Part shown: positions 44,546-54,042 of the stretch, piece by piece
Layout of the letters: each line of letters starts with the position of its first letter
How positions within the stretch are numbered: position 1 is the first letter of the stretch
Origin: CADEEN01 sp963816315
Lineage (GTDB): Bacteria > Pseudomonadota > Gammaproteobacteria > Burkholderiales > Burkholderiaceae_C
Direction of reading: 5' to 3'
Length of the DNA: 64,000 nucleotides
NCBI GenBank assembly: GCA_963816315.1
Contig: CAWFJZ010000004.1
Coordinates: forward strand, 1 to 64,000
The notes under the pieces: generated by a model
Told to the model about the DNA's origin: nothing
Database searches by the model: none
Seen by the model: the letters and a program-made list of their open reading frames with translations, nothing else
Translations under genes and position numbers: made by a program

Positions 44546-45064
44546 TCATGGCCCGGCCTTCGGCTTTTGCTGCTCCCATTCCCAGAGCGCGGCGCGCGCC
44601 CGGCTCAGGTGCTCGGGCCGCTCGTCACGCGCCAGGTGCAGGTAGCTGCGCATCGCACCGGTGGCCAACGCCTTGTCGCCTTGCGCCTCATGCACAAGGG
44701 CCAGGCCGTAGTAGGCGTTGGCCTGCGTCGGCGCGAGCGCGGTCGCGCCTTCGAAAAAGTCGCGTGCGGCGTCCAGCTTGTTCAGGCCGAGCATCGCGTA
44801 GCCCATGTTGACGTGGGCTTCGGGCATCTTGGGCGCATAGGTCAGCACGCGGTGCAACGCGGTCGCCGCGTCGTCGTAGCGGCGGGCGTGCAGCATGATC
44901 ACGGCGGCGTCGAACAGGCGTTTGGTTTCCGTCGCGTGCGGTGCGGCGGGGGGTGGTGCCTCGGGCGCATGCGGCGATTGCGCGGCGTTGAAGGCCAGGC
45001 CGCCGAGCGTGATGGCGGCGCTCGTCAGCAGCAAGCCCCATAGCCGACGATCTCTTGGCTTCAC
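44546..45064 (-). CDS. Membrane-anchored TPR protein at the end of the conduit operon
   Basis: A 172-residue protein, GTG start overlapping the ccsA stop (GTGA). One N-terminal membrane anchor (RRLWGLLLTSAAITLGGLAF) is followed by three TPR motifs (YDDAATALHRVLTYAPKMPEA, VNMGYAMLGLNKLDAARDFF, AYYGLALVHEAQGDKALA). TPR proteins next to ResB/CcsA may deliver apocytochromes as CcmI does in system I; that role is inferred. It is the last gene of the minus-strand chain, facing the PHB depolymerase. Confidence 0.82.
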   Translation of the reverse strand: MKPRDRRLWGLLLTSAAITLGGLAFNAAQSPHAPEAPPPAAPHATETKRLFDAAVIMLHARRYDDAATALHRVLTYAPKMPEAHVNMGYAMLGLNKLDAARDFFEGATALAPTQANAYYGLALVHEAQGDKALATGAMRSYLHLARDERPEHLSRARAALWEWEQQKPKAGP

Positions 45065-45831
45065 ACGGCCCCCTTGTGCGGCGACATCGAGATGAATGGC
45101 ACGCCGAAGAACGTGAGGAACGCGAGGACGAAGACGCCCAACAGCATCACACCGAACACCGCCGCACTCGGCCGCAGCGTCGCCCGTGCATGCAGCGTGG
45201 CGGCGAGTGCGACCCAGCTCGCGAAGGCCCAGGACTCCAACGGGTCCCAGGCCCAGTAGCGGCCCCACGCGTCCTGTGCCCAGACCGCGCCGACGATCAG
45301 CATCAGCGTGTCGAAGACGAAGGCGAAGCCAGCGAAGCGGTGGGCCAGCGCATCGCGCGCCGCCGACGGCCGCCACCACGACAGTGCGCCCAGCGCCGTG
45401 GCGACGAGCAGCAGCCCGAGGTAGAGCTTGCCGACCAGCGTGTGGATGTAGAGCAGCGGCGTGTCGTAAGTCGGCGGCAGGTGGCCGGGGCGGGCATCGC
45501 TGGCGACCAGCCACGCCGCGAGCACGGCCAGCGGCAGCAGCGCGGCGATCAATGCGGCGCGGACCTCGCGCAGCAGCGTCGCGGCGAGTGCGACCACCAG
45601 CGACAAGCTCCACAGGTTGCTCGACAGGATTTCGTGCAGCGTCGTGAACGGCCCATGGCCCAGCGCCTGCCAGCGCGTGCCGAGGGCCAGCGTGTGCAAA
45701 GCCAGCGCTGCAAACAGGGCCGATGCCGCCAGCGGCCACGACGGACGGTGCCAGCGCGCGCCGGCGGCCGTGACCACAGCGCAGGCCGCATAGCCGGCCA
45801 GCGCGAGCGACATCAACAGCGCTTCAGGCAT
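45061..45831 (-). CDS. ccsA: System II cytochrome c heme handling protein CcsA (ResC)
   Basis: A 256-residue, eight-segment membrane protein with the tryptophan-rich WWD-type heme motif WAQDAWGRYWAWDPLESWAF and flanking His residues (LHTLALGTRW, YIHTLVGKLYLG). It delivers heme to the periplasm for ligation to CxxCH with ResB. It overlaps resB by 8 bases and the TPR gene by GTGA. Encoded directly after the 11-heme cytochrome, so it probably serves these multiheme proteins. Confidence 0.93.
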   Translation of the reverse strand: MPEALLMSLALAGYAACAVVTAAGARWHRPSWPLAASALFAALALHTLALGTRWQALGHGPFTTLHEILSSNLWSLSLVVALAATLLREVRAALIAALLPLAVLAAWLVASDARPGHLPPTYDTPLLYIHTLVGKLYLGLLLVATALGALSWWRPSAARDALAHRFAGFAFVFDTLMLIVGAVWAQDAWGRYWAWDPLESWAFASWVALAATLHARATLRPSAAVFGVMLLGVFVLAFLTFFGVPFISMSPHKGAV

Positions 45832-46823
45832 GCCGGGCTCCGCGTTGCAGTGAAGGCGCGCTTTGCGGCCTTGGCGCGCGAAACGAGACGGCGTAGTGCC
45901 AGGCCAGCGACAGCGCCGCAGTCAGCGCCGCGGCGAGCAGCCACGGCAGCGTCGGGTCGTGGGTGACGCGGTAACCCATCCACGGCCGCAGGCCTTCATA
46001 GACCAGCGTGCCGCCGTCGATGCGCCAGGCCTGGCCGGGGGTGAGTTCGGCGCGCGTCTCGCCCAGGCGCAGCACGAGCTGGTGCACATCCGGCAATCGG
46101 AACTGCGCGGTGGTCTCGGACGCGATCAGGTTCTTCTCATCGAACTGCAGTTGCAGCCAGACCGCGCGGCCGTCGGGCAGTGTCCATTCGCGCGACTGGC
46201 GCAGCTCGTTCATCGGATAGCTCGGCAGGTGCACCGCACCGAGCACCGGTTCGCCCTGCGCCGGCAGCCAACGCAGCAGCGGCGCGAAGCCTTTGTTCGA
46301 ACGTCGTGTAGAGGCGGTGCGCGCCGATCACCAGCGGCCGGTGGTCGCCGATCACGGCGCGCTGCGCCGTGCCATTGGTGGCGCTCCACGCCACCGTGTT
46401 GCGCGTCGCACCGCGGCGCCGGCCGGGTGCGTAGTCGATCGTGAAGCCCTCGTTGCGCAGTTGCCAGCCTTGCATGTCGGAGCGGTAGAGCGCGCCGGCT
46501 TCGTGGGCCATCAAGCGGCCGTCGAAGGGCACGCCCTGCAGCAACTCGAAGCGGCCGTCGAGCTTGGTCAATCGCCCCGCACCGACGAGCAGCAGCAAGG
46601 CCAGCAGCGCGAGATGAAAGACGAGCAGCGGCAATTGCCGGCGCAGCAGCGGATGCACGACCAGCGCGGCGAGCAGGTTGATGCCGAGCGCGGCGAACAC
46701 CAGGCCGAGCCAGAGCGCGGTCGGCTGTGCGAGCACGACCGCGCCGAGCAGCACCAGCAGCGCGAGCGTGCTGCGCAGCGAGCCGAAGTGCGCGGACAGT
46801 CGATGCAACGCGGCGTACTTCAT
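45824..46823 (-). CDS. resB: ResB-like cytochrome c biogenesis protein, one indel
   Basis: A protein of about 332 residues that forms the system II synthetase with CcsA. It has N-terminal hydrophobic segments (STLALLVLLGAVVLAQPTALWL, LLVFHLALLALLLLVGAG), a periplasmic domain (GRFELLQGVPFDGRLMAHEAG ... NKGFAPLLRWLP) and a last membrane segment (LPWLLAAALTAALSLAWHYA). One extra base near 46298 splits the frame (expected TTFNKGFAPLL). Its ATG overlaps the stop of the 11-heme cytochrome. It is shorter than plastid/Gram-positive ResB but usual for proteobacterial cytochrome clusters. Confidence 0.85.
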
Positions 46824-49390
46824 GGCGGGTTCTCGCAAACGTCTTTCATCCAGTCCTTGCCGCTGTTCGTGTTGTTGCCGTTGGTGCCGAACGCCGTCGC
46901 CGAGGCGTTCGAGCCGCAATTGCTTTCGTTCCAGTTGCCGCTGGTGGCAAAGGTGCGCACCTTCAACTTCGCGTTGAGGTAGTACGGCTCCTGGTTGAAG
47001 GCCTGCGAGCTCGCGTTCATGCGCCACTCCTCGTTGCCGGCGCGGCCGGCTTCGGGGCCGACGTCGTTGAGGTTGACGAGCAGCGCCTTGTTCTTCCAGC
47101 CGTGCGGCACCGCGACATGGCACCAGTTGCAGCGCATGCGCTCGACCTTGTCGGTGTGGAAGGCGTGCAGGTTGCCCTTGTCGCTGTTGAAGAAGCCCGT
47201 CTGCCCCGTGCCGTCGCGATTCGCGTAGGTGTTCGGGTTGTGGCACTTGAAGCACAGGCCGTTCGGGTTGACGCCGTTGTCGCCGCGGTTGTCGGCGCCG
47301 ACGTTGGTGTTCCACGCGCCCTTCAACAAAAAGTTGTTGGCCGAACCGTGCGGCCCCCACGGCGTGCCGTTGTCGCCGCCGGCCGGGATGATGCTGCCCT
47401 CGGGCGTGTTCTCGCCGTGGCAATCGCTGCAGTACATCGTCTGCGTGCCGATCGCGTTGCCCCACGGCGCGCGGAACGCCGCGGCGTTCGGGCCGTTGCG
47501 CCCGGTCGGGCCGATCACCGGATGCCACGAGCGGTGGTTGCCGATCGTGAAGTTCGAACCCGCGCCGCTGTTGGCCGACGTGACATCGCCGCGGTGCGTG
47601 ATCGGCGCCTGAAATTCTTTCGCCTGATTGGTGTAGATCGTCAGGTTGTTGGTGCCCGGCGCGGTGCCGCCGCTGCGGCCGAGCGACGGCCGGTTGCCGA
47701 GCGGATAGACGTTGTTGTCGGCGTAGCCGTAGTCGCTGTGGCACTTCAGGCAGATCTGGTATTCGCGCGTCACGTACGCTGCGGCCACCGAGGTGTCGAT
47801 GGAAGCACCCGGGTCGCCGCGCTTGACCGTGTAGCTGCCGGGCAGTTGCTGGAACGACGTCGAGCCGTAGTTCGGCTCGACGCCCCAGGCGCCGCGCAGC
47901 ACGCCCGAGGCGATGTTGCTGCGGACCGTCGTCGTGTTCTCGGCGTGCTCGTGCGTGCCCGCGGCGTCAGGCGCGCCGCCGATGCCGCCCGGGCCACCGA
48001 CGAAGCTGCGCGACTTGACGACGCGGTGCGGGTTGTGGCAATCGGTGCATTCGGCGTGGCGCTGTTCGAGCTTGCTGCGCGGCTCCAGGAAGTCGGCGCC
48101 GCAGCGTGCGACGGCGCCGCTGCAGTTGATCGACAGGTCGCTGAAGTTGGCGCTGATGTCGTGCGCCTCGGTGCTGCTGTCGCCTTGCTCGGCGGTCGTG
48201 ATCGGCATGCGGATCAACTGTTGGAACGAGGTTTCGAGGTCGGGCACCTGCGTCACGCTCGTCAACGCCGACTTCGCGGCGTTGGTGTGGCATTGGTAGC
48301 AGGTGTTCTCGAGCGCCGCGTTGCCGCCCTGGCGCGCCGCCAGCGGGTTGCCCTGCGGCAGCGCGGCGTCGGTGCCTTCGCGCAGCAGGCGGCGCGCGCC
48401 CTGCACGGTGTGCGTGTCGTGGCAGTTGAGGCACGCTGCCTTCCACACCGGCAGGCCGCTCGGGAATTCGCGCAACTGCGCCGCGCCGTCGCGGTAGGTT
48501 TCGTCGGCAACATCGGGCCGCGCGTGCGCGGAGTTGGCCCAGACACCGGCGCCCAGGCTCTTGTCGTGGCACGACAGGCAGATGATGTCGGCGGCGGCGT
48601 TGTGCGTCGGGCCGGGCGCGCTTTCCTGGAAGCGCGGCGCGCGCAGGAATTTCGCGCTGCCTTTGGACATGTCGAGTTCGCGCAGGTGCGGGTCGTGGCA
48701 GGTCGCGCATTGGATCTGGCCCTGGCCGGCGTTGCCGGTGGGCTCCAACGGCAGCAGCGGCTTGTAGCCGGAGGCGCGCACGCCGATCACGTTGCCGCTG
48801 CCGGCCGGCCAGCGCTGTTGTGCATCGACCGTGTTCAGTTCGCCGTCGCGCGCGGCGAGCGCGCTGTTGTAGGTCAGCGAGATCGGGTGGTCGTTGGACA
48901 GATCGGTGCCGAGAAAGCGCGTGAAGCCGCTCGTCACGCCCTGGCCGGGCGGCATCGTGCCGCCGGCGCCCGTGCCCTGCATTGCGATGCTGGCGTTGGC
49001 GTTGCCGTTGAGCACGTTGACGTTGCCGATCGCCAGCGTGCCGTCGTGGCACGACAGGCACAGCTTCGAGCTGCCGCCGGGCGTGGCGTTCAGGCCGTCG
49101 AGGATCGACTGCGCATCGAGCGAGCTCGAGGTGTAGGGCGTGTAGGTCGCGCCATCGGGCACGCGGCGGTTCCACAGCGGTCCGCGCAGCGGCGTGCCGG
49201 CGGCGTCGGCGGTCGTCGCGCCATGCGGCGTGTGGCAGAAGACGCAGACCTCGGTCGTGCCGCCGGCCGCGGCGCGCGTGGTGCCCGGGCCTTGCGCCGA
49301 GAGGTTGTGCGGCGTGTTGCGGACGTCGGAGACGCGCTGTGCGTGGGCCGTCGTCGCGAGCAGCATCAACAGCAGCAGCAGCCTGAACAT
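46820..49390 (-). CDS. Undecaheme c-type cytochrome (doubled-CxxCH family)
   Basis: An 856-residue secreted protein (signal peptide MFRLLLLLMLLATTAHA) with eleven CxxCH motifs: CVFCH, CLSCH, CATCH, CLSCH, CLNCH, CYQCH, CTDCH, CLKCH, CSDCH, CFKCH, CNWCH. The first part (CVFCHTPHG, CLSCHDGT, GTDLSNDHPI) matches the 4-heme cytochrome at 58561-59457, so they share ancestry. No lipobox is present, so attachment must be through partners such as the barrel protein. It is the likely terminal or longest wire of the conduit and is linked by overlaps to a propeller lipoprotein (upstream) and resB (downstream). Confidence 0.95.
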   Translation of the reverse strand: MFRLLLLLMLLATTAHAQRVSDVRNTPHNLSAQGPGTTRAAAGGTTEVCVFCHTPHGATTADAAGTPLRGPLWNRRVPDGATYTPYTSSSLDAQSILDGLNATPGGSSKLCLSCHDGTLAIGNVNVLNGNANASIAMQGTGAGGTMPPGQGVTSGFTRFLGTDLSNDHPISLTYNSALAARDGELNTVDAQQRWPAGSGNVIGVRASGYKPLLPLEPTGNAGQGQIQCATCHDPHLRELDMSKGSAKFLRAPRFQESAPGPTHNAAADIICLSCHDKSLGAGVWANSAHARPDVADETYRDGAAQLREFPSGLPVWKAACLNCHDTHTVQGARRLLREGTDAALPQGNPLAARQGGNAALENTCYQCHTNAAKSALTSVTQVPDLETSFQQLIRMPITTAEQGDSSTEAHDISANFSDLSINCSGAVARCGADFLEPRSKLEQRHAECTDCHNPHRVVKSRSFVGGPGGIGGAPDAAGTHEHAENTTTVRSNIASGVLRGAWGVEPNYGSTSFQQLPGSYTVKRGDPGASIDTSVAAAYVTREYQICLKCHSDYGYADNNVYPLGNRPSLGRSGGTAPGTNNLTIYTNQAKEFQAPITHRGDVTSANSGAGSNFTIGNHRSWHPVIGPTGRNGPNAAAFRAPWGNAIGTQTMYCSDCHGENTPEGSIIPAGGDNGTPWGPHGSANNFLLKGAWNTNVGADNRGDNGVNPNGLCFKCHNPNTYANRDGTGQTGFFNSDKGNLHAFHTDKVERMRCNWCHVAVPHGWKNKALLVNLNDVGPEAGRAGNEEWRMNASSQAFNQEPYYLNAKLKVRTFATSGNWNESNCGSNASATAFGTNGNNTNSGKDWMKDVCENPP

Positions 49391-50455
49391 CAGCCGCCCC
49401 CCAAAAATTGAAAGAGGACCACGCGCCCATTGAACATGTCGGCGATGTGCACGCGGTTCTTGCCATCGACCCAGACACCCGACGGCAAATAGAAGCGTCC
49501 CGTCGCTTTGCCGGTGCCGCCGATCGGCATCAGGAACTCGCCGCGCGGCGAGAAGACGAGCAGGCTGTCGAAGTACGACTCGATGACGTAGACGTTGCCT
49601 TCGCCATCGACCGACACGCCCTTGGGCCGCACGAGGTTGCCGAGCGTCAGGCCGCGCGCGCCGAACTGGCGCTGGTAGGCGCCGTCGGCCGCGCGCAAGA
49701 CCTGGATGCGGCTGTTCATCGTGTCGGTGACATACAGCTCGCCGTTGTTCAAGGCCAGGTGGCTCGGGTAGTTGAACTGGCCGTCGCCGTTGCCGCGCGC
49801 GCCATGTGTCGCGACCAGCGCGCCTTGGGCGTCGAAGACTTTAATGTCGTGCGCATAGGTGTCGGCGACGAACAGGCGTCCGCTCGTGGCGTCGCGCGCG
49901 ATGCCGGTCGGGCGCGTCAGCTTGCCCTTGCCGATCACGCCGCGTGGCTCGCCCTGCAGGCTGAGCACGAAGACCGCGCCGAGTTCGGCATCGGTCACGT
50001 AAATGCCATCGGCGGCAATCGCCACGCCGCTCGGCGCCACGAAGCGCCGCGCGGCGTCGGCGTGTTCCCACAGCAGCAACTCGCCCGCCTTCTCGTCGAA
50101 GACGAACACCGCCTGGCGGCTGACGTCGGCCACGTACAAGCGCCCCGCGTCGTCGCCGGCCACCGCAGAAGGGCGTTGCAGCACCTGCGGCGATGTGCTC
50201 GATCCGTCGAGGCCGACGATCCAACGGCCGAGGCGTTCGAGTGCCGGCCGCTCTTCTCCGTTCGCGCGGAAATTCGGTTCGCCGACCAGCGTGCCGGTGT
50301 AGAGAAAGCGCGGCACCTCGGGCGCCGCCGGCCACATCAGCTTCTGGCCTTCGGGCGCGTCGTCCATGCCGTAGTGCAGTCGGCCGCGCACCGTGCCGCT
50401 GCTCGCGCAGGCGCCGAGCATGAGAGCCAGCAGGAGCATCGAGAGCGCGTCTCAT
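49390..50455 (-). CDS. NHL-repeat beta-propeller lipoprotein
   Basis: A protein of about 354 residues with a lipobox (LMLGAC) and six NHL blades (RPSAVAGDDAGRLYVADVS, APSGVAIAADGIYVTDAE, RPTGIARDATSGRLFVADTY, YPSHLALNNGELYVTDTM, RPKGVSVDGEGNVYVIES, LPSGVWVDGKNRVHIADM). The unbroken frame starts at ATG 50439, but an ATG at 50455 overlapping the preceding stop (ATGA) gives the better signal peptide MRRAL+MLLLALMLGAC if one extra base near 50440 is removed. Such propellers are recurrent partners of multiheme cytochromes in electron-conduit clusters. Confidence 0.88.
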
Positions 50456-51388
50456 GGCGCGATCAGGAAGGTGGCCACCTGGCCGAGCAGCGGATCGGAC
50501 AACGCGAGCACGCGTTCGTCGATGGCGATGCCGCCGATGCGCTGCACGCCGAGATCGCGTGCATCGAAGCGCTGCAGCCGCCGCGCCCTCGCGCAGCAGC
50601 ACGAGCGACTGCTGCGCCCGGTCGATGACGAAGACGCGGCCGTGGCGATCGGCGGCGATCGCGCTCGGCTGCATCAACTCGCCGCGGCCGAGGGTGGCCA
50701 GCACGCGGCCGTCGCGCGACACCTTGTGCACCGACGCGGCGAGGCGGTCGAGCACGAACAACGCCGACTCCGTCGCCGCCAGCCCATCGACACCGCTGAC
50801 ACGTGCACCGCCTTCGGCTTGCGGCGACAGCTTCAGCACGATGCCCGATGCGCCGCGCTGCTCCGACCACTGCGCGCCCAGGCCGTCGGCGACGAGCAGC
50901 GTCGCGCCGCCATCGGCCAGGGCGAGCGCCACCGGCGATGGCAGCTCGGTCGGCACGCGAAAGGTCTGCACCAGGCGGCCGTCGCGCGCGAAGCGCAGCA
51001 CCTGGCGCGTCGCCGGGTCGAGCACCCACGCCGACAGATCGGGGCCGAGCGCGAGCGCGGTGTTCGGCAGCACCGGCGCGCCGGCGATGCCGATGGCGTG
51101 GTTCATCGCCGAGTCGATGCGCCACAAACGCGCGCTGCCGGCATCGGCGACGAGCAGGTCCTGGCCGCGCAATGCAATCGCCGCCGGCGACAGCAACTTG
51201 ACGAACATGCCGCTGCCGGGGCGCGGCAGCACGCCAGGGGCTTGCGGCGGCGTCAGGAAGCCGCCATTGACGACGCGCCACGGCGTCAACGGCCCGATCG
51301 CGCGCGGCGCTGCAGTTGGAGAACCGGGATCGCTGGCGCAGCCGAACATCGTCAGCGCGGCGGCTCCACACAGGCTGCGGCGCTTCAC
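50452..51388 (-). CDS. Second beta-propeller lipoprotein, one indel
   Basis: A protein of about 311 residues with GTG start overlapping the preceding stop (GTGA), lipobox-like TMFGC (Cys17) and weaker propeller repeats (SPAAIALRGQDLLVADAG, PNTALALGPDLSAWVLDPA, SPVALALADGGATLLVADG, QPSAIAADRHGRVFVIDRA). An extra base near 50580 shifts the frame; the correct end reads DPLLGQVATFLIAP and stops at 50452, overlapping the next ATG. It diverges from the NHL protein downstream but has the same layout. Confidence 0.82.
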
Positions 51389-51750
51389 CACCGCCCCGGC
51401 CCCGAAGTCTGCGCACCGCCTTGAATGCCGGCCGGCGTGCCCGGCTTCGCCGAGTGGCAGAGGTCGCAGCGGTCCGCGCCCCAGGCGATGCGTTCGTTGT
51501 GGCAGGTGCCGCAGAACTTGCCGTCGATGATGTCGCTCATCAGCACGTCGTTGGCTCCCGCGCGCATGACGAAGCCGAGCTCGTGGTGGCAGACCTTGCA
51601 GCGAAAGCGGATGCGGTGGAACCAGTGCGGAAAGATCACCGGCCGCACGCCTTCTTTGGTCGATCGCTTGTCGATGACGACGTCGGCGTACTCGGCCCAT
51701 GGCGCCGGTGCGGCGCAAGCCAATGCAAGCAGCAAAGCCGCGCGCCTCAT
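51385..51750 (-). CDS. c7-type triheme cytochrome (A')
   Basis: A 121-residue periplasmic cytochrome: signal peptide (RRAALLLALACAAPAPWA), then three CxxCH motifs (CKVCH, CGTCH, CDLCH) with distal His candidates in FPHWFHR. It matches the c7-type triheme 'nanowire' domain family. It is the paralogue of the gene at 55092-55469 (shared FPHWFHRxRFRCKVCH and DIIDGKFCGTCHN / KIIDGQFCGACHN). ATGA and GTGA overlaps join it to both neighbours. Confidence 0.92.
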   Translation of the reverse strand: MRRAALLLALACAAPAPWAEYADVVIDKRSTKEGVRPVIFPHWFHRIRFRCKVCHHELGFVMRAGANDVLMSDIIDGKFCGTCHNERIAWGADRCDLCHSAKPGTPAGIQGGAQTSGPGRW

Positions 51751-52292
51751 GGCTTGTTCGCCGCCGCCGGCCGCGGCAGCGACTCGTTGGGCACGCTGTG
51801 GCAGCGGTTGCATTCGGTCAGCGGGAACGACACCGCGCCATGGCAGACGCCGCATTGCTCGCCGTTCAGGATCGCGGTCATGCTGAGGCGGTTGGCGCCG
51901 GCCTTGGACTTGAACAGCTTCTCGTGGCAGTTCGAGCAATCGAGCCACAGCGTGTGCGCGCGGTGCGGAAACCGCACCGCCGGCATCGAGCCGTATTTGG
52001 CGACGATGATCGCGTCGTCGCGCATGCGGACCTGCGTCTCGGGCAGGATGTTGGTGCGCGGGTTGATCGCGCCGCTCTCGATCGCCTTGACCCAATTCAC
52101 CATATTGCCGGCGCCGTCGCGCGGCAGTGGTTCGAGCGCATCGGCCGGTTGTTGCAGCAAGCCGATCGCCGGGTTCTTCGGGTCGTGCAGGCCGTCGTTT
52201 TCCAAGCGCAGCCACAGCGACGGCGCAGCCGCGAACGCCGCCGCGGCGAACGCAAGCAGGAGGGCGACGGCGCGGCGCATGGGCCATGTCAT
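51747..52292 (-). CDS. c7-type triheme cytochrome (B')
   Basis: A 181-residue secreted cytochrome (signal RRAVALLLAFAAAAFAAA) with an N-terminal helical part (HDPKNPAIGLLQQPADALE, NMVNWVKAIESGAINPR) and three hemes in the C-terminal half (CSNCH, CGVCH, CNRCH; distal His in FPHRAHTLW). It is the short paralogue of the fusion cytochrome at 54039-55095 and lacks that protein's N-terminal heme domain. Overlaps the genes on both sides by ATGA. Confidence 0.92.
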   Translation of the reverse strand: MTWPMRRAVALLLAFAAAAFAAAPSLWLRLENDGLHDPKNPAIGLLQQPADALEPLPRDGAGNMVNWVKAIESGAINPRTNILPETQVRMRDDAIIVAKYGSMPAVRFPHRAHTLWLDCSNCHEKLFKSKAGANRLSMTAILNGEQCGVCHGAVSFPLTECNRCHSVPNESLPRPAAANKP

Positions 52293-53128
52293 CCGGGGAT
52301 GTAGATGCCGCCGGCGCGCACTGCGCGCACGAGTTCGCGCGTCGAGTCTTCAAGCGTCTTGACTGCCGCGTCATGGTCGCCGCGCTGGGCCTGTGCTTCG
52401 GCGTCCTTGCGCAAGCCGGCCGCCTTGTCGAGCAGCGGTTGCAGCATCGACGTGGCGTCGCGCTTGTCGGCGAGCACGAGGTTGACGAGCATGCGGTGCG
52501 TGTCGTTGCGGTCGATCTCGTAGGCGTATTCCTCGCGCTTGCTGGCGAAGCTGAGCGAGCGCACGAGCGTGTCGCCGCGGCGCATCTGCTCGATCGAGAC
52601 GCGCGCGGTCAGGTAGGCGCGGTCGATGATCGGCTTGGCCTCGGCCCACTTGCCGCCGGCGGCGAGCTTGTCGGCCTGCGCAATCGACTGCTCGATGCGC
52701 TGCGTGGCTTCACGCGCGTCGCCCGGGCTGCCTTTTTCGCTGGTGATGCGCTGCTGCGCGGCGAGCAGGGCGCGCGCGCTGTCCATGCGCGCGTCGAAGT
52801 CGCGTTTGTCCTTTTGGCCCTGCACCTCTTCGGGCTTGGCCAGGCGCGCGCCGTTCATCATCTCGCGCGCCGCCTGGTCGAGCAGCTTCGTTGCGCCGGC
52901 CGCATCGCCGGCCTTCAGCGTCGCCGCGGCCTCGCGGTGGATCAGGCGCGCGTTGTCGCGCTTCTCGCGCGCGGCGGCAACGCCGCTCGATTCGATCTGC
53001 CGCGCCGCCGACGACGATTCGATCAGCGTCGCCACCGAGCTGATGCGGCGCTCGAGCGCCGCGCGGTCTTCGGCGTGCACGAGCACGGCGCCGAGCATCA
53101 ACAGCGCGCCAACGACGAACGCTTTCAT
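52289..53128 (-). CDS. Helical periplasmic protein of unknown function (C')
   Basis: A 279-residue protein with signal peptide MKAFVVGALLMLGAVLVHA and otherwise almost entirely helical, Ala/Arg/Glu-rich sequence (ATLIESSSAARQIESSG, AAATLKAGDAAGATKLLDQA). The start at 53128 is supported by GGAGG 8 bases upstream; an ATG at 53194 overlaps the preceding stop and is the alternative. It is paralogous to the next gene upstream. I recognise no known family and see no Cys, so it is not a heme protein; a scaffold or chaperone role for the cytochromes is possible. Confidence 0.82.
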   Translation of the reverse strand: MKAFVVGALLMLGAVLVHAEDRAALERRISSVATLIESSSAARQIESSGVAAAREKRDNARLIHREAAATLKAGDAAGATKLLDQAAREMMNGARLAKPEEVQGQKDKRDFDARMDSARALLAAQQRITSEKGSPGDAREATQRIEQSIAQADKLAAGGKWAEAKPIIDRAYLTARVSIEQMRRGDTLVRSLSFASKREEYAYEIDRNDTHRMLVNLVLADKRDATSMLQPLLDKAAGLRKDAEAQAQRGDHDAAVKTLEDSTRELVRAVRAGGIYIPG

Positions 53129-53190
53129 CAACGAACCTCCGCGCTCCGCGCTGCGGTGCAAGCCCCCTTCGGAGCGGCCGGGCGGTGGGC

Positions 53191-54042
53191 TCATGGCGGG
53201 CTCCCGGTCGGCGCTGGCGTGACGACGCCGGCGGCGGACAGCGCGCGCTGCACGTACATCACCGCGCTGCGCAGGTTGGCCAGCGCGCCGTCGCGGTCGC
53301 CGGCTTCGAAGCGCTGTTGCGCTTGCGCGTGCAGCGCCTGCGCCGACTTGGTGTAGCGCTCGATCAACTGCCGCGCATCGGCGCGCGGCGCCAGTTCGCG
53401 CACCGCCACCGGCACCAGTTCGCTCAAGCCCGAGTAGCCGGCCATCTCGTCGTGATAGGCCTCGGCGGGGTTGGCGGCGCGTGGCGTGTAGTCGAGCTCG
53501 CGCGATGCGAACAGGCGCGTGAAGCCGTCGAGCAGCCGCTGCTCGGCCGCGGCCAGCGTGCGCAGGCTGTCGTCGTAGCGTTGCTCGTCGCCCTGCTGTC
53601 GCGCCTGGCCCACGAGGCCCGTGGCTTCGAGCAGCGCGTTGTCAGGTTTGCCTGCGGCGCGCACGCGCCAGGCTTCGACCAGGCGCTGGGCGGTGGCGAG
53701 TTGCTGCTCGTGGCGCTGGCGCAGCGCCTGTTGGTGCGACGGTTGATCGGGCACCAGGCGGCGCGCCATGCCGAGGTGCTGCAACGATTCGTCGGCGCTC
53801 TTGCGCGCCTTGGCGGCGTCGCCTGCCTTCAGCGCTTCTTCGGCCGCGGACAGGTGCAGGCGGCCCTCGTCGAGATGCGAGATCGCAACTTGATTGCCGC
53901 TGGCCTGAATGCGTTGCGCGGCCGCCGAGTCGCCGATCAGGCGCGCCGCGAGGCGCACGCGCTGCTCGGCCTGCGTGCGCGTGTCGTCGGCGATGGCCAG
54001 GCCGGCAACGAACATCAAACCGATGGCGACCGCGTGCTTCAC
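53191..54042 (-). CDS. Helical periplasmic protein of unknown function (C)
   Basis: A 283-residue protein, GTG start overlapping the preceding stop (GTGA), signal peptide (KHAVAIGLMFVAGLAIA). It shares with its neighbour the pattern LIGDSAAAQRIQASG and AEEALKAGDAAKARKSAD; later helices differ (TGLVGQARQQGDEQRYDDSL, QRFEAGDRDGALANLRSA). No Cys and no recognised domain. It is encoded among cytochrome genes only, so its role should lie in the assembly or spacing of these proteins (inference). Confidence 0.82.
   Translation of the reverse strand: MKHAVAIGLMFVAGLAIADDTRTQAEQRVRLAARLIGDSAAAQRIQASGNQVAISHLDEGRLHLSAAEEALKAGDAAKARKSADESLQHLGMARRLVPDQPSHQQALRQRHEQQLATAQRLVEAWRVRAAGKPDNALLEATGLVGQARQQGDEQRYDDSLRTLAAAEQRLLDGFTRLFASRELDYTPRAANPAEAYHDEMAGYSGLSELVPVAVRELAPRADARQLIERYTKSAQALHAQAQQRFEAGDRDGALANLRSAVMYVQRALSAAGVVTPAPTGSPP

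Noticed and set aside
36500..46303. TTCGAA created at two of the frameshift sites (36503 and 46298) as a possible biological signal
   Set aside because: Other frameshift sites have unrelated contexts, so a common slippery or modified motif is not supported.
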